This document shows positions 1-6,963 of a DNA stretch of 64,000 bases, in pieces (position 1 is the stretch's first letter; every line of letters starts with the position of its first letter). The stretch is from Kiloniella majae (GTDB lineage Bacteria; Pseudomonadota; Alphaproteobacteria; Kiloniellales; Kiloniellaceae). The stretch lies in the NCBI RefSeq assembly GCF_002118315.1, contig NZ_MTSZ01000003.1:124001-188000 (forward strand), in the 5' to 3' direction. A program made the position numbers and the translations under genes. The notes under the pieces were generated by a model that saw only the letters and a program-made list of their open reading frames with translations, did no database searches and was not told where the DNA came from.

Positions 1-94
1 CTGAACTTTCAATAAAGGCGATAAAGCCAAGAGCTAAAAGCGCATGCGGGTGCGCTGCGAGACCCATGGTCCAGTTATAAAGGCTACGAAACAC
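1..94 (-). CDS. DedA/YqaA-like (VTT-type) membrane protein, N-terminal fragment
   Basis: A minus-strand reading frame opens with GTG at 94 and runs off the left edge, so only about 31 residues are visible. An AAGGAAG ribosome-binding site lies about 7 bases upstream of the GTG. The visible residues begin MFRSLYNWTMGLAAHPHA and continue into a hydrophobic stretch ending FIESS. In my memory this matches the start of YqaA/DedA-type SNARE-associated (VTT) membrane proteins of alphaproteobacteria, where a SLY-W and a later E-S-S motif are typical. The family consists of inner-membrane proteins linked to lipid or envelope homeostasis. The identification rests on a short fragment, so it is tentative, but the start codon and ribosome-binding site make a real gene likely. 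Confidence 0.6.
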   Translation of the reverse strand, partial: MFRSLYNWTMGLAAHPHALLALGFIAFIESS

Positions 95-156
95 GGTGAG
101 CTTCCTTTTGTTAGTCAGGAAGCGAAGAAAACAGGACTAAAGCGTGAAGGTCAAGC

Positions 157-190
157 AGAGATACGAGGTAAGAGGGTACGCCGTATCTCT
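157..190 (-). other. Stem-loop between the csp gene and the edge gene
   Basis: A perfect 9-bp inverted repeat, AGAGATACG / CGTATCTCT, encloses a 16-base loop. It lies just downstream of the minus-strand cold-shock gene and upstream of the YqaA-like gene. There is no U-run on either side, so it is not a canonical intrinsic terminator. It may stabilise the csp mRNA end or act as a weak terminator. Confidence 0.4.
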
Positions 191-247
191 AACTCTTAAG
201 GAATGTGGTTCCTAAGTTGCTTTGATGCTGACCAAGATGAGCAGTAT

Positions 248-754
248 TCATTCAAGGAGCTGAACAATTGTTGCTAAGGGGCCTTTGTCGCCATCCTCGG
301 TTTCCATCTTGATACGTTGATTCTGGGCGACGCGGTAAATGCCTGATCGCTCTAGAATTCGTGCAGAAATAAAAATATCCCTGCTGCCATCATCTGGTGA
401 AACAAATCCATAGCCTTTGTCGGCATTGAAAAATTTCACAATACCTTCGATGGTTGGCTCGCCACTTTCACTGCCCGGGGGCGGTGGCGGTTCCGGCATG
501 GATTCGACACTGTGAATGTGTTTGACCTGCAGTCCTTTATCACCGTTAGTCAGATCACAGATTAGTTCAGCCCCTTCGGGCAAAGATCGGTGTCCTGCTT
601 TTTCTAAAACGGATATATGAAGGAATGCGTCGGGTAATTCTTCCCCGGCCTGGACAAATCCAAAGCCTTTAGTGGCATTAAACCACTTTACGCGTGCCTG
701 TATGTCAGGCATCTCATTTTCTGTTTGATCTACTATTACACTGGTATCCAACAT
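248..754 (-). CDS. Double cold-shock-domain protein
   Basis: This 168-residue protein contains two cold-shock domains. The first (about residues 20-82) has VKWFNATKGFGFV (RNP1) and DAFLHIS (RNP2). The second (about 101-168) has VKFFNADKGYGFV and DIFISA. A Pro/Gly/Ser-rich linker (MPEPPPPPGSESGE) joins them. Double-CSD proteins of about 160-200 residues are common in alphaproteobacteria, where they bind single-stranded nucleic acid and act as RNA chaperones in cold or stationary phase. In the second domain the RNP2 histidine is replaced by serine, which may weaken its nucleic-acid contact. The ATG at 754 starts the protein; the upstream leader holds a hairpin at 791-825. Sure of the family, unsure of the exact role. 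Confidence 0.92.
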   Translation of the reverse strand: MLDTSVIVDQTENEMPDIQARVKWFNATKGFGFVQAGEELPDAFLHISVLEKAGHRSLPEGAELICDLTNGDKGLQVKHIHSVESMPEPPPPPGSESGEPTIEGIVKFFNADKGYGFVSPDDGSRDIFISARILERSGIYRVAQNQRIKMETEDGDKGPLATIVQLLE

Positions 755-790
755 GGCGCACGGTTGCTCCAGACTAACCTAAATGTAGAA

Positions 791-825
791 CTCAAATATA
801 ACCCCTCCCGAGGGTGTAATTTGAG
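791..825 (-). promoter_or_regulatory. Hairpin in the presumed 5' leader of the csp gene
   Basis: CTCAAAT at 791-797 pairs with ATTTGAG at 819-825 (7 bp). An inner CCCT/AGGG stem carries a four-base loop, separated from the outer stem by an internal loop. The element ends about 37 bases upstream of the csp start codon at 754. Structured leaders are known to control cold-shock genes through temperature-dependent folding. The pairing is directly visible; the regulatory role is inference. Confidence 0.45.
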
Positions 826-1077
826 CTTTTGGGGGAAATTTTATGATTTATGGGCGGCCATTATTTATGAAATTCTTCCCCCCAAGAAAGAGGCCGTTTA
901 AACTAATAGTAACCTTAATCAATGGTTAAGTTCTAGTCATAGTTTACTAAAATTCATCTGGAAAAGCAAAAACCCCGGATTTCTGTGTTATTTTTGTGCC
1001 TAATTTTAGATAAATTATAAAAATGAAATCGAGGCTTGCCAAAGGCGTAAGCATCAGTAATATGCGCATCCACAAGT
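826..1077. other. Intergenic region between csp and tRNA-Leu
   Basis: Together with the csp leader, about 320 bases between the csp start and the tRNA hold no protein-coding gene. The stretch is AT-rich and presumably carries the divergent csp and tRNA promoters, but I cannot place a convincing -35/-10 pair. An apparent minus-strand reading frame across this region is an artefact of the tRNA sequence. Confidence 0.5.
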
Positions 1078-1163
1078 GCCCCCGTGGCGGAATTGGTAGA
1101 CGCGCGTGACTCAAAATCTCGTATCTTCGGATGTGCCTGTTCGACTCAGGCCGGGGGCACCAT
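1078..1163 (+). tRNA. tRNA-Leu (anticodon CAA)
   Basis: The 86-base gene folds as a class II tRNA. The acceptor stem GCCCCCG pairs with CGGGGGC (1153-1159), followed by discriminator A and an encoded CCA (1161-1163). The D arm has AATTGGTAGA, and the anticodon CAA lies at 1112-1114 within the loop CTCAAAA. A long variable arm with a TTCG loop is typical of leucine tRNAs. The T arm is GCCTG-TTCGACT-CAGGC. The anticodon stem CGTGA/TCTCG has one U-U mismatch at its middle pair (1107/1119). It decodes UUG codons. Confidence 0.97.
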
Positions 1164-1303
1164 TTATTTCCGCAAATCGCCGTTGAATAGGCGTTTAGAT
1201 TCGTTTCTTCGACAGCGGACTCACCCAGCAACATTATAAATTTAAATTTCAGTGGAATTGGGAAAGTATTCCCTTTGTTTCCTTGAGGTTGGGAGAGGTT
1301 TAA

Positions 1304-1762
1304 ATGCTCGAGATTGATAATGTAAAAGCACACGTTCTGGCAGAATTGGCAAAAGAACAGGGCGAGCAGTTGAGATTTATGGCGAATCTGGACCTGCGTC
1401 TTGTTTTTGGATACCTGACAGCTCAATTTATTTTGGTTGGGTGGATTACGAATCAGGCTGAACTGGCTGTTCAGTTGGTCAGTGCGATTCTTCTGGTTAA
1501 CGGACTTTTGTTTGGTGTTATCGTGATGCTTTTGATCCGTCATGGACGCCGTCGACATCAGGCGTCTCAAACTTCCCGAAATATCGATTCGGCATTACAA
1601 CTTTATGATACGGGAATCTATTTCGAAGGCAGCATCAAGAATCCGGATCGGCAGCGAGAAAAGAATCCTCTCTTACTCTATTGGCATCCGATTTATATTT
1701 TTATCTGTGCTATCGCATTTGGCGGCGTAAGCCTTTTGATTGCTGTTACCTATCTGGTTTGA
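1304..1762 (+). CDS. Small predicted membrane protein, unknown function
   Basis: The product has 152 residues. After a polar N-terminal helix (about residues 1-25) there are two hydrophobic segments at about 30-50 and 55-80, a basic stretch RHGRRRHQ, a polar loop, and a third hydrophobic segment at the C-terminus (IYIFICAIAFGGVSLLIAV). A GAGAGG ribosome-binding site precedes the ATG by about 7 bases. It starts downstream of tRNA-Leu on the same strand, and its last 13 bases overlap the convergent LysR gene. I do not recognise a family. It could be an integral inner-membrane protein of about three passes. Confidence 0.7.
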   Translation: MLEIDNVKAHVLAELAKEQGEQLRFMANLDLRLVFGYLTAQFILVGWITNQAELAVQLVSAILLVNGLLFGVIVMLLIRHGRRRHQASQTSRNIDSALQLYDTGIYFEGSIKNPDRQREKNPLLLYWHPIYIFICAIAFGGVSLLIAVTYLV

Positions 1763-2658
1763 GGGGAATTAAGTAATTTTTCGAAATAGGAAATAGCGGT
1801 TTCTTTCGCTGTCGAAATTTTCCGCAGTAAAATTGTTTTTCTATAATAGCGTGTGTCTTTGATTGTTACCTTGTTGAGATCCAAGCCTTCAGGCCAAGGC
1901 CCTTGCCAATCAGGGATAAGGGCGAAGCCAAGATCAGAATTTACGAGGACAGTTATGGCTTCTAAAGCATCCAGCTCACAAAAATCATGAACTGATATTT
2001 TATGGTCACGTAAAAACTGGGTGACCAGTTTACCACCCCATGCCCGGTGATCGTAACGAATAAAAGGTTTTTGCCGAAGCTCAATGATTAGTTCAGGTGG
2101 AAGTTTGGTACCGGCTTTTTGCCATAGATGTTCAGGCAAAGATCCTTTTGCACTGATAAAACACAGTGGCTCTTGGGTTATAACCCCAACTTTAAATTCT
2201 TTCGGCAGAGAAAAAGGTGGTGCACTTATGATGATTGCATCCAGGTCGTCCGAAAGCAGACGATTGTAGAGTTGCTTTGATGTCCCTGGATGTAACTTTA
2301 CATCTAGATCATGTGACTCATTTTGTAGAAGATTCAGCGCGCCGGGGATCATGCCTGTCATAGCTGTCGAGATGACGCCAAGCTCGAGCTGACCAGATAT
2401 TCGATCTTGATTTAAACCATTGATCAGATTTTGTTCAGCCCTGATCAACTGCCTTGCGTGGGGTAGAATGCGTTGTCCTGCTTCTGTTAGTTGAACTGTT
2501 TTACCTGATCTTATGGTCAGGCAACATCCCACCTGCTCTTCAAGTGCTTTTATCCGTTGGCTTATGGCTGTAGGGGTCAGCCCCTGAGATTGTGCGGCCC
2601 GTACAATAGACCCTTCTTGGGATAAAGCGATTAGGCTTCGGAGAAAATTACTGTTCAA
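1750..2658 (-). CDS. LysR-family transcriptional regulator
   Basis: The 302-residue protein has an N-terminal winged helix-turn-helix (residues 1-60: SIVRAAQSQGLTPTAISQRI, then KALEEQVGCCL), followed by a periplasmic-binding-protein-like effector domain (about 90-295) of the usual length. LysR regulators normally control a divergent neighbour. Here the divergent pair is the VOC protein and the 2-hydroxyacid dehydrogenase starting at 2772, separated by 113 bases. I infer that it regulates those genes in response to a small organic acid, but the ligand cannot be read from sequence. The gene overlaps the end of the convergent membrane-protein gene by 13 bases. Confidence 0.92.
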   Translation of the reverse strand: MNSNFLRSLIALSQEGSIVRAAQSQGLTPTAISQRIKALEEQVGCCLTIRSGKTVQLTEAGQRILPHARQLIRAEQNLINGLNQDRISGQLELGVISTAMTGMIPGALNLLQNESHDLDVKLHPGTSKQLYNRLLSDDLDAIIISAPPFSLPKEFKVGVITQEPLCFISAKGSLPEHLWQKAGTKLPPELIIELRQKPFIRYDHRAWGGKLVTQFLRDHKISVHDFCELDALEAITVLVNSDLGFALIPDWQGPWPEGLDLNKVTIKDTRYYRKTILLRKISTAKETAISYFEKLLNSPQTR

Positions 2659-2684
2659 AACAAAGATATCCTGTTGTTTGAAGG

Positions 2685-2705
2685 AAGAATAATACAGTAA
2701 TTCTT
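2685..2705. promoter_or_regulatory. Candidate LysR operator (dyad)
   Basis: AAGAAT at 2685-2690 and ATTCTT at 2700-2705 form an inverted repeat with a 9-base spacer. They lie in the short divergent promoter region between the LysR gene and the VOC gene. The dyad does not match the classical T-N11-A core exactly, so this is only a candidate site. Confidence 0.25.
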
Positions 2706-2771
2706 GTTTGTTGTTCGTGCTAGATAATATTCAAATAATAAATTTGGTTCCGGCTCATAGGAGAATTCACG

Positions 2772-3185
2772 ATGCGAAGTCTTTTTCATCTCGCTTACAA
2801 TGTCCAAAATCTGGAAGAAGCACGTTCCTTTTATAGTGGTGTTCTCGGTTGTGCAGAAGGGCGGTCATCTGACACTTGGGTGGATTATGATTTTTTTGGT
2901 CATGAGATCTCTTTACATCTTGGTATCCCTTTTGATGTGCGAGCCACGGGAAAAGTTGGGGAGCATCTGGTGCCGATGCCGCATTTAGGCGTGATCCTTG
3001 AATATAACGATTGGGTTGATGTTGCAGAAAAACTGAAACAGGCTGAAATTGATTTTCTATTGGAGCCGATGGTTCGCTTTGAGGGTGAGCCCGGAGAACA
3101 ATGGACAATGTTTTTCTTTGATCCATCTGGTAACCCGATAGAGATTAAAGGTTTTAAGTCTATGGATAAGGTTTTTGCATCATGA
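2772..3185 (+). CDS. VOC-family (glyoxalase/dioxygenase fold) protein
   Basis: The product is 137 residues with the paired beta-alpha-beta-beta-beta modules of the vicinal-oxygen-chelate superfamily. The start (SLFHLAYNVQNLEEARSFY) and the end (FFFDPSGNPIEIKGF) are hallmark segments, giving a candidate metal-binding His near residue 6 and a terminal Glu. Family members isomerise, cleave or bind small oxygenated molecules using a divalent metal; the substrate is not evident here. An AGGAG ribosome-binding site lies 8 bases before the ATG. The stop overlaps the start of the hydroxyacid dehydrogenase by 4 bases, so the two are translationally coupled and probably act on related metabolites. Confidence 0.88.
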   Translation: MRSLFHLAYNVQNLEEARSFYSGVLGCAEGRSSDTWVDYDFFGHEISLHLGIPFDVRATGKVGEHLVPMPHLGVILEYNDWVDVAEKLKQAEIDFLLEPMVRFEGEPGEQWTMFFFDPSGNPIEIKGFKSMDKVFAS

Positions 3186-4117
3186 GCATTCTTTTGCTGA
3201 CATCAGTATCTTCGGAAGAAGAGGCTATGTGGTTAAACAAACTCAGATCTGCTTTGCCAGAGGAAGATGTCGTTCTTTGGGCTGAGTTGAGTGATAAAGC
3301 TGAGGTTGATATGGCGATTGTTGCCAATCCACCTCAAGGCGTGCTGCACACACTTTCCAATTTAAAATGGATTCAGAGCTTATGGGCGGGGGTTGATGCA
3401 TTGTTGGTTGATCCGACATTGCCCGAGAGTGTTCCTCTTGTTCGTTTGATAGATCCGACCTTATCCGCCTCTATGGCCGAAGCAACGGCCACACATGTTC
3501 TGGCCTTGCACCGGGATTTGCCACGTTACGCTCGACAACAAGAACGTCAGGAATGGCGACAGCATGAATTGCGACGATCATCTGATCGTACGGTTGGTAT
3601 TCTCGGCTTGGGGGAAATGGGTGTTGCTTCGGCCCAACAGTTACGGGCATTAGGCTTTAATGTTCGCGGATGGAGCCGATCCCAGAAAAACATTGAAGGT
3701 GTTGGATGCTTTGCAGGGCAAGATGATCTCAAAGCGTTTCTTAACGGGCTGGATATATTGGTAAATCTTTTACCCCTGACACCAGAGACAAAGGGGATTT
3801 TATCAGCAGATCTGTTCTCTCAGCTTCCCAAAGGGACTGGGTTGATTAACTTTGGTCGTGGCGGACATCAAGTGGAAGGTGATGTTATTGCAGCGTTGGA
3901 CGAGGGGCAGCTATCCCATGCTGTACTTGATGTATTTTCACAAGAACCACTTCCGGCGAACAACCCTTTGTGGGGGCATTCACACATTACTCTTTTGCCA
4001 CATGTTGCAGCCCCCACCAATCCCGGAACAGCTGTCGAGATTGTCGCTGATAATATTAGAAAATACAGAAAAACAGGACAGCTACCAAAGCAGGTCGAGA
4101 GGTCTGCCGGGTATTAA
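3182..4117 (+). CDS. D-2-hydroxyacid dehydrogenase, glyoxylate/hydroxypyruvate reductase A type
   Basis: The 311-residue protein resembles GhrA. The Rossmann NAD(P) motif is GILGLGEMGVASAQQL at about residues 140-155, followed by a basic GWSRS that suggests NADPH preference. The catalytic triad is visible as the Arg in NFGRGGHQVEGD, the Glu in FSQEPLP and the His in LLPHVAAPT. Such enzymes reduce glyoxylate, hydroxypyruvate or related 2-oxoacids in the cytoplasm. The ATG overlaps the VOC stop codon (ATGA), so the pair forms an operon divergent from the LysR regulator. The assignment to the GhrA subfamily rather than another 2-hydroxyacid dehydrogenase is likely but not certain. Confidence 0.9.
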   Translation: MSILLLTSVSSEEEAMWLNKLRSALPEEDVVLWAELSDKAEVDMAIVANPPQGVLHTLSNLKWIQSLWAGVDALLVDPTLPESVPLVRLIDPTLSASMAEATATHVLALHRDLPRYARQQERQEWRQHELRRSSDRTVGILGLGEMGVASAQQLRALGFNVRGWSRSQKNIEGVGCFAGQDDLKAFLNGLDILVNLLPLTPETKGILSADLFSQLPKGTGLINFGRGGHQVEGDVIAALDEGQLSHAVLDVFSQEPLPANNPLWGHSHITLLPHVAAPTNPGTAVEIVADNIRKYRKTGQLPKQVERSAGY

Positions 4118-4143
4118 ATATCAGTTGAGTATTAATAAGCTAT

Positions 4144-5358
4144 CTAAACGGCGCGCCCAGCGGCATGTCCAGATGCCCACGCCCACTGGAAGTTAAACCC
4201 GCCGAGATGTCCGGTTACATCGACGACCTCGCCAATAAAGAAGAGCCCGGGTCGGGTTTTGCTTTCCATAGTATTGGATGAAAGGTCTTTTGTGTTCACC
4301 CCACCAAGTGTTACTTCTGCTTTGGCGTAACCCTCATCCCCTGATGGGGTGATTATCCATTTGTGGATAGCCTCGGCTGCAGCTCGCAGTTTTTTGCTTC
4401 CCATATCAGCGGGTGTTCTGTTTTCGCTAAACCTGTCTACCCACTCCTGTGCAAAGCGTTTGCTCATGAAAGGAGCAAGAGCATTAGTCAGCGTCTTTTT
4501 TTTGTTTGCGTCAGCTATGAGTTCTTCTTCGATGTTCTGGCCGGGTAACAAATCGATGGAAAGTGATTTTCCCGGTTCCAGGTAAGAAGAGATTTGTAGA
4601 ATAGCGGGGCCACTTAGTCCGCGGTGAGTGAACAGCAAGTTTTCCCGAAACTCTTGTTTCTTGACCGAGGCAATACAATCCTGTGAAACGCCGCTAAGGG
4701 TTTTGCAGAAAGCTTTGTCATCGGCGTTTAGGGTCAAAGGAACGAGAGCAGGTCGGATTGGCGTTACGGGAATATCAAATTGTTTTGCAATCCTATGGCC
4801 AAAATCTGTGGCACCGATCTTTGGTATAGAAAGCCCTCCCGTTGCGATGACTAGGGACTGACATGTTACAGCACCATTGCTGGTTTCGAGGGAAAAATTG
4901 GGCGCATTGGACTTTTCTGGTAAAGGGCGAATACCATTAACTGATACAGGGTTTTGGATCTCGACACCTGCGTCACGGCACTCTGCGAGCAGCATGTCGA
5001 TAATATCCTGCGCAGAGTTGTCGCAAAAAAGCTGTCCAAGTGTTTTCTCGTGATACTTGATTTCATGTTTGGCCATCAAATCAAGGAAGTCATAGGGGGT
5101 ATAGCGTGCCAAGGCCGATTTGCAGAAGTGTTTGTTTCCGGAAATAAAGTCGTTGGCTGTGGTGTGAATATTGGTAAAGTTGCAACGCCCACCGCCAGAA
5201 ATGCGAATTTTCTCACAGAGTTTTTTTGCATGGTCGATGACCAAGACACGTCGGCCTCTTTTCCCGGCTTCAATTGCACACATAAGGCCTGCTGCACCGG
5301 CACCGATGATGATAACGTCCCATTTTTCCGGTTCTTTATATGGGGAGGCGTTTTGCAT
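4144..5358 (-). CDS. BaiN/HI0933-type FAD-dependent oxidoreductase (YhiN family)
   Basis: The 404-residue protein begins with a dinucleotide-binding motif (DVIIIGAGAAGLMCAIEAG, residues 14-32), followed by the family signature KIRISGGGRCNFTN (about 50-63). A second glycine-rich block, LVIATGGLSIPKIGATDFG, and the C-terminal VTGHLGGFNFQWAWASG complete the typical HI0933 profile. Length matches the family (about 390-420). Members are FAD-binding proteins usually annotated as NAD(P)/FAD-dependent oxidoreductases; the cellular substrate is generally unknown. It is convergent with the hydroxyacid dehydrogenase (26 bases apart) and divergent from the NnrU gene. Confidence 0.92.
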   Translation of the reverse strand: MQNASPYKEPEKWDVIIIGAGAAGLMCAIEAGKRGRRVLVIDHAKKLCEKIRISGGGRCNFTNIHTTANDFISGNKHFCKSALARYTPYDFLDLMAKHEIKYHEKTLGQLFCDNSAQDIIDMLLAECRDAGVEIQNPVSVNGIRPLPEKSNAPNFSLETSNGAVTCQSLVIATGGLSIPKIGATDFGHRIAKQFDIPVTPIRPALVPLTLNADDKAFCKTLSGVSQDCIASVKKQEFRENLLFTHRGLSGPAILQISSYLEPGKSLSIDLLPGQNIEEELIADANKKKTLTNALAPFMSKRFAQEWVDRFSENRTPADMGSKKLRAAAEAIHKWIITPSGDEGYAKAEVTLGGVNTKDLSSNTMESKTRPGLFFIGEVVDVTGHLGGFNFQWAWASGHAAGRAV

Positions 5359-5599
5359 GGATCTCTCTTTTGGCTTTATGCTGGTTCAGGTGCCACAATG
5401 ATGTAGAAACGTTAAACGGGGTCATACCTGAATTCAGAAAAAACGCCAAGCTGTAACAATATTTTGAGATAGCTTTAAATTAGAAATCTGATATGGCAAT
5501 CGATATGAACCTTTATTTTAAACAGGCGATGAGTGATGCCGTTGCTATGTTGGGTTTTATTATATTTAAGAAATAGAAGCTGATGCAGAGTGTTGGATA

Positions 5600-6262
5600 A
5601 TGGGGAATGAAGTGGCGATTTATATGATTATTGGCGGGATTGTCCTCTTCTCATTATTGCATCTGGTAACGGCAGCGCGAGACCTGAGAACCGCTATCGT
5701 TGGGCGATTAGGTGAGTTGCAGTACAAGGGGCTTTTCTCCTTTGTGTCTTTAGTCGCCTTCGGCATGGCTGTTTATGGTTATACCAAAGGGTCTTATGTT
5801 GAATATTGGGCGGCGGGCAGTGTCCTTATTCTTCTGCAAAGCTTTGTTTTGATGCCTGTGGCAATCATTCTTCTTGTCAGTTCCTACGTTACTAAAGGGA
5901 CGCAAAGGTTAACCCGACACCCTATGCTCATGGGGGTGACAATTGTCTGTTTCAGTCATGTACTTGTGAACGGCGATCTTATTTTTATCCTCTTTTTTGG
6001 CGGGCTAGGGATTTATGCTGTTTTTGCAATGATTTGGTCGGATCATCAGCGCCGTATATCAAAAGATCTGCAGGATAAGCTGTTTTTAGCGCAGACAGCC
6101 TACCTTCCTTCTTTAAAGCGATTACATCAAAACAATGAGGATGTGTTGCCCAGACTGGGGGCGCTGGGGCCTGTTATCGGTGCTGTGAGTTATGGGTTAG
6201 CAATAACATACCACGGGCAGCTTTTAGGGGTGTCGCCCCTCTCTTCGTTGTTGGCGTCGTAA
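5600..6262 (+). CDS. NnrU-family integral membrane protein
   Basis: The product has 220 residues and five or six hydrophobic segments. The motif RLTRHPMLMGVTIVCFSHVLVNGD in the middle is characteristic of the NnrU/isoprenylcysteine-methyltransferase-like membrane fold. NnrU proteins were first linked to nitrite and nitric-oxide reduction clusters, but many homologues, like this one, sit far from denitrification genes. A polar loop (WSDHQRRISKDLQDKL) follows. No denitrification gene is seen in this window, so a role in nitrogen-oxide metabolism should not be assumed. The gene stands alone after a 240-base divergent promoter region. Confidence 0.85.
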   Translation: MGNEVAIYMIIGGIVLFSLLHLVTAARDLRTAIVGRLGELQYKGLFSFVSLVAFGMAVYGYTKGSYVEYWAAGSVLILLQSFVLMPVAIILLVSSYVTKGTQRLTRHPMLMGVTIVCFSHVLVNGDLIFILFFGGLGIYAVFAMIWSDHQRRISKDLQDKLFLAQTAYLPSLKRLHQNNEDVLPRLGALGPVIGAVSYGLAITYHGQLLGVSPLSSLLAS

Positions 6263-6609
6263 CGTTGTGAACTGTAAAGGTGGCCAGACGGTTAGCTGGA
6301 TACAATTTTATGGGTAAATTTTTTTTGCAATGGTTATAAGGCCGGCGCGACGGTAACAACGCGCGAGAGGACAAAATGTCTGGCTTGGGAGCGGTCTATC
6401 CTTAAAGACCTTTATCCGAAAGATAGGGATCTTCAGCCTGTCTTAAATGTCTGTGATCGGTACCGATTTGGTAACAAAGATCCTTTCGTAAAATAGAAGA
6501 ACTGCGAAATTTGGTTAGGTGCTATGTCTGGTGATATGACAACTTTACTTGCATTTCGTGACCAGAAGTTTACCTAGGTGTCAGAATTTATTTATGAACG
6601 GAAAGATTG
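6263..6609. other. Intergenic region with a 12-bp palindrome
   Basis: About 350 bases separate the NnrU and ArsC-like genes. I find no convincing gene here. The clearest element is the perfect palindrome ATCGGTACCGAT at 6456-6467, a possible operator. A 17-codon open frame from 6524 has neither a ribosome-binding site nor recognisable content. Confidence 0.4.
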
Positions 6610-6954
6610 ATGATCAAACTCTATGGAATTAAGAACTGTGATACATGCAGAAAGGCACTCAAAACATTGTCTGCTGCAGGTCTTGATCATCAGTATCATG
6701 ATTTCCGTGTGGATGGTTTGTCTGTAGAAGATCTTGATAAGTGGATTGCTGCGGCAGGGTGGGAAAAGCTTCTTAATAAAAGAGGCACGACCTGGCGGAA
6801 CTTATCTGATGATATCAAAGAGTCCGTGAATGAAGCTGTTGCCCGTGATTTGATGCTAGAAAACCCTACGCTCATCAAGCGTCCGGTTTTTGATGCACCC
6901 CAAGGTGTTATTGTCGGGTTTACAAAAACCGAACAAGCCCTTTTAGGTCTTTAG
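6610..6954 (+). CDS. ArsC/Spx-like thioredoxin-fold protein (YffB-type)
   Basis: The protein has 114 residues from the ATG at 6610; a TTG three bases earlier is also possible. It begins with IKLYGIKNCDTCRKAL, a CxxC motif at the end of the first strand, as in the ArsC family. RGTTWRNL and NPTLIKRPVFD at the C-terminal half are family signatures. True ArsC enzymes reduce arsenate with glutathione. This shorter CxxC type resembles YffB, whose role appears to be a glutathione-dependent thiol reductase, so arsenate reduction is doubtful. No ars genes lie nearby. It ends 9 bases before the next gene and is probably co-transcribed with the rRNA methyltransferase. Confidence 0.88.
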   Translation: MIKLYGIKNCDTCRKALKTLSAAGLDHQYHDFRVDGLSVEDLDKWIAAAGWEKLLNKRGTTWRNLSDDIKESVNEAVARDLMLENPTLIKRPVFDAPQGVIVGFTKTEQALLGL

Positions 6955-6963
6955 GAGCGTATT

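Noticed and set aside
947-1570. Minus-strand 207-residue frame over the tRNA-Leu gene
   Set aside because: It reads through the antisense of tRNA-Leu, giving a familiar spurious peptide (CPRPESNRHIRR...), and overlaps the better membrane-protein gene at 1304-1762.
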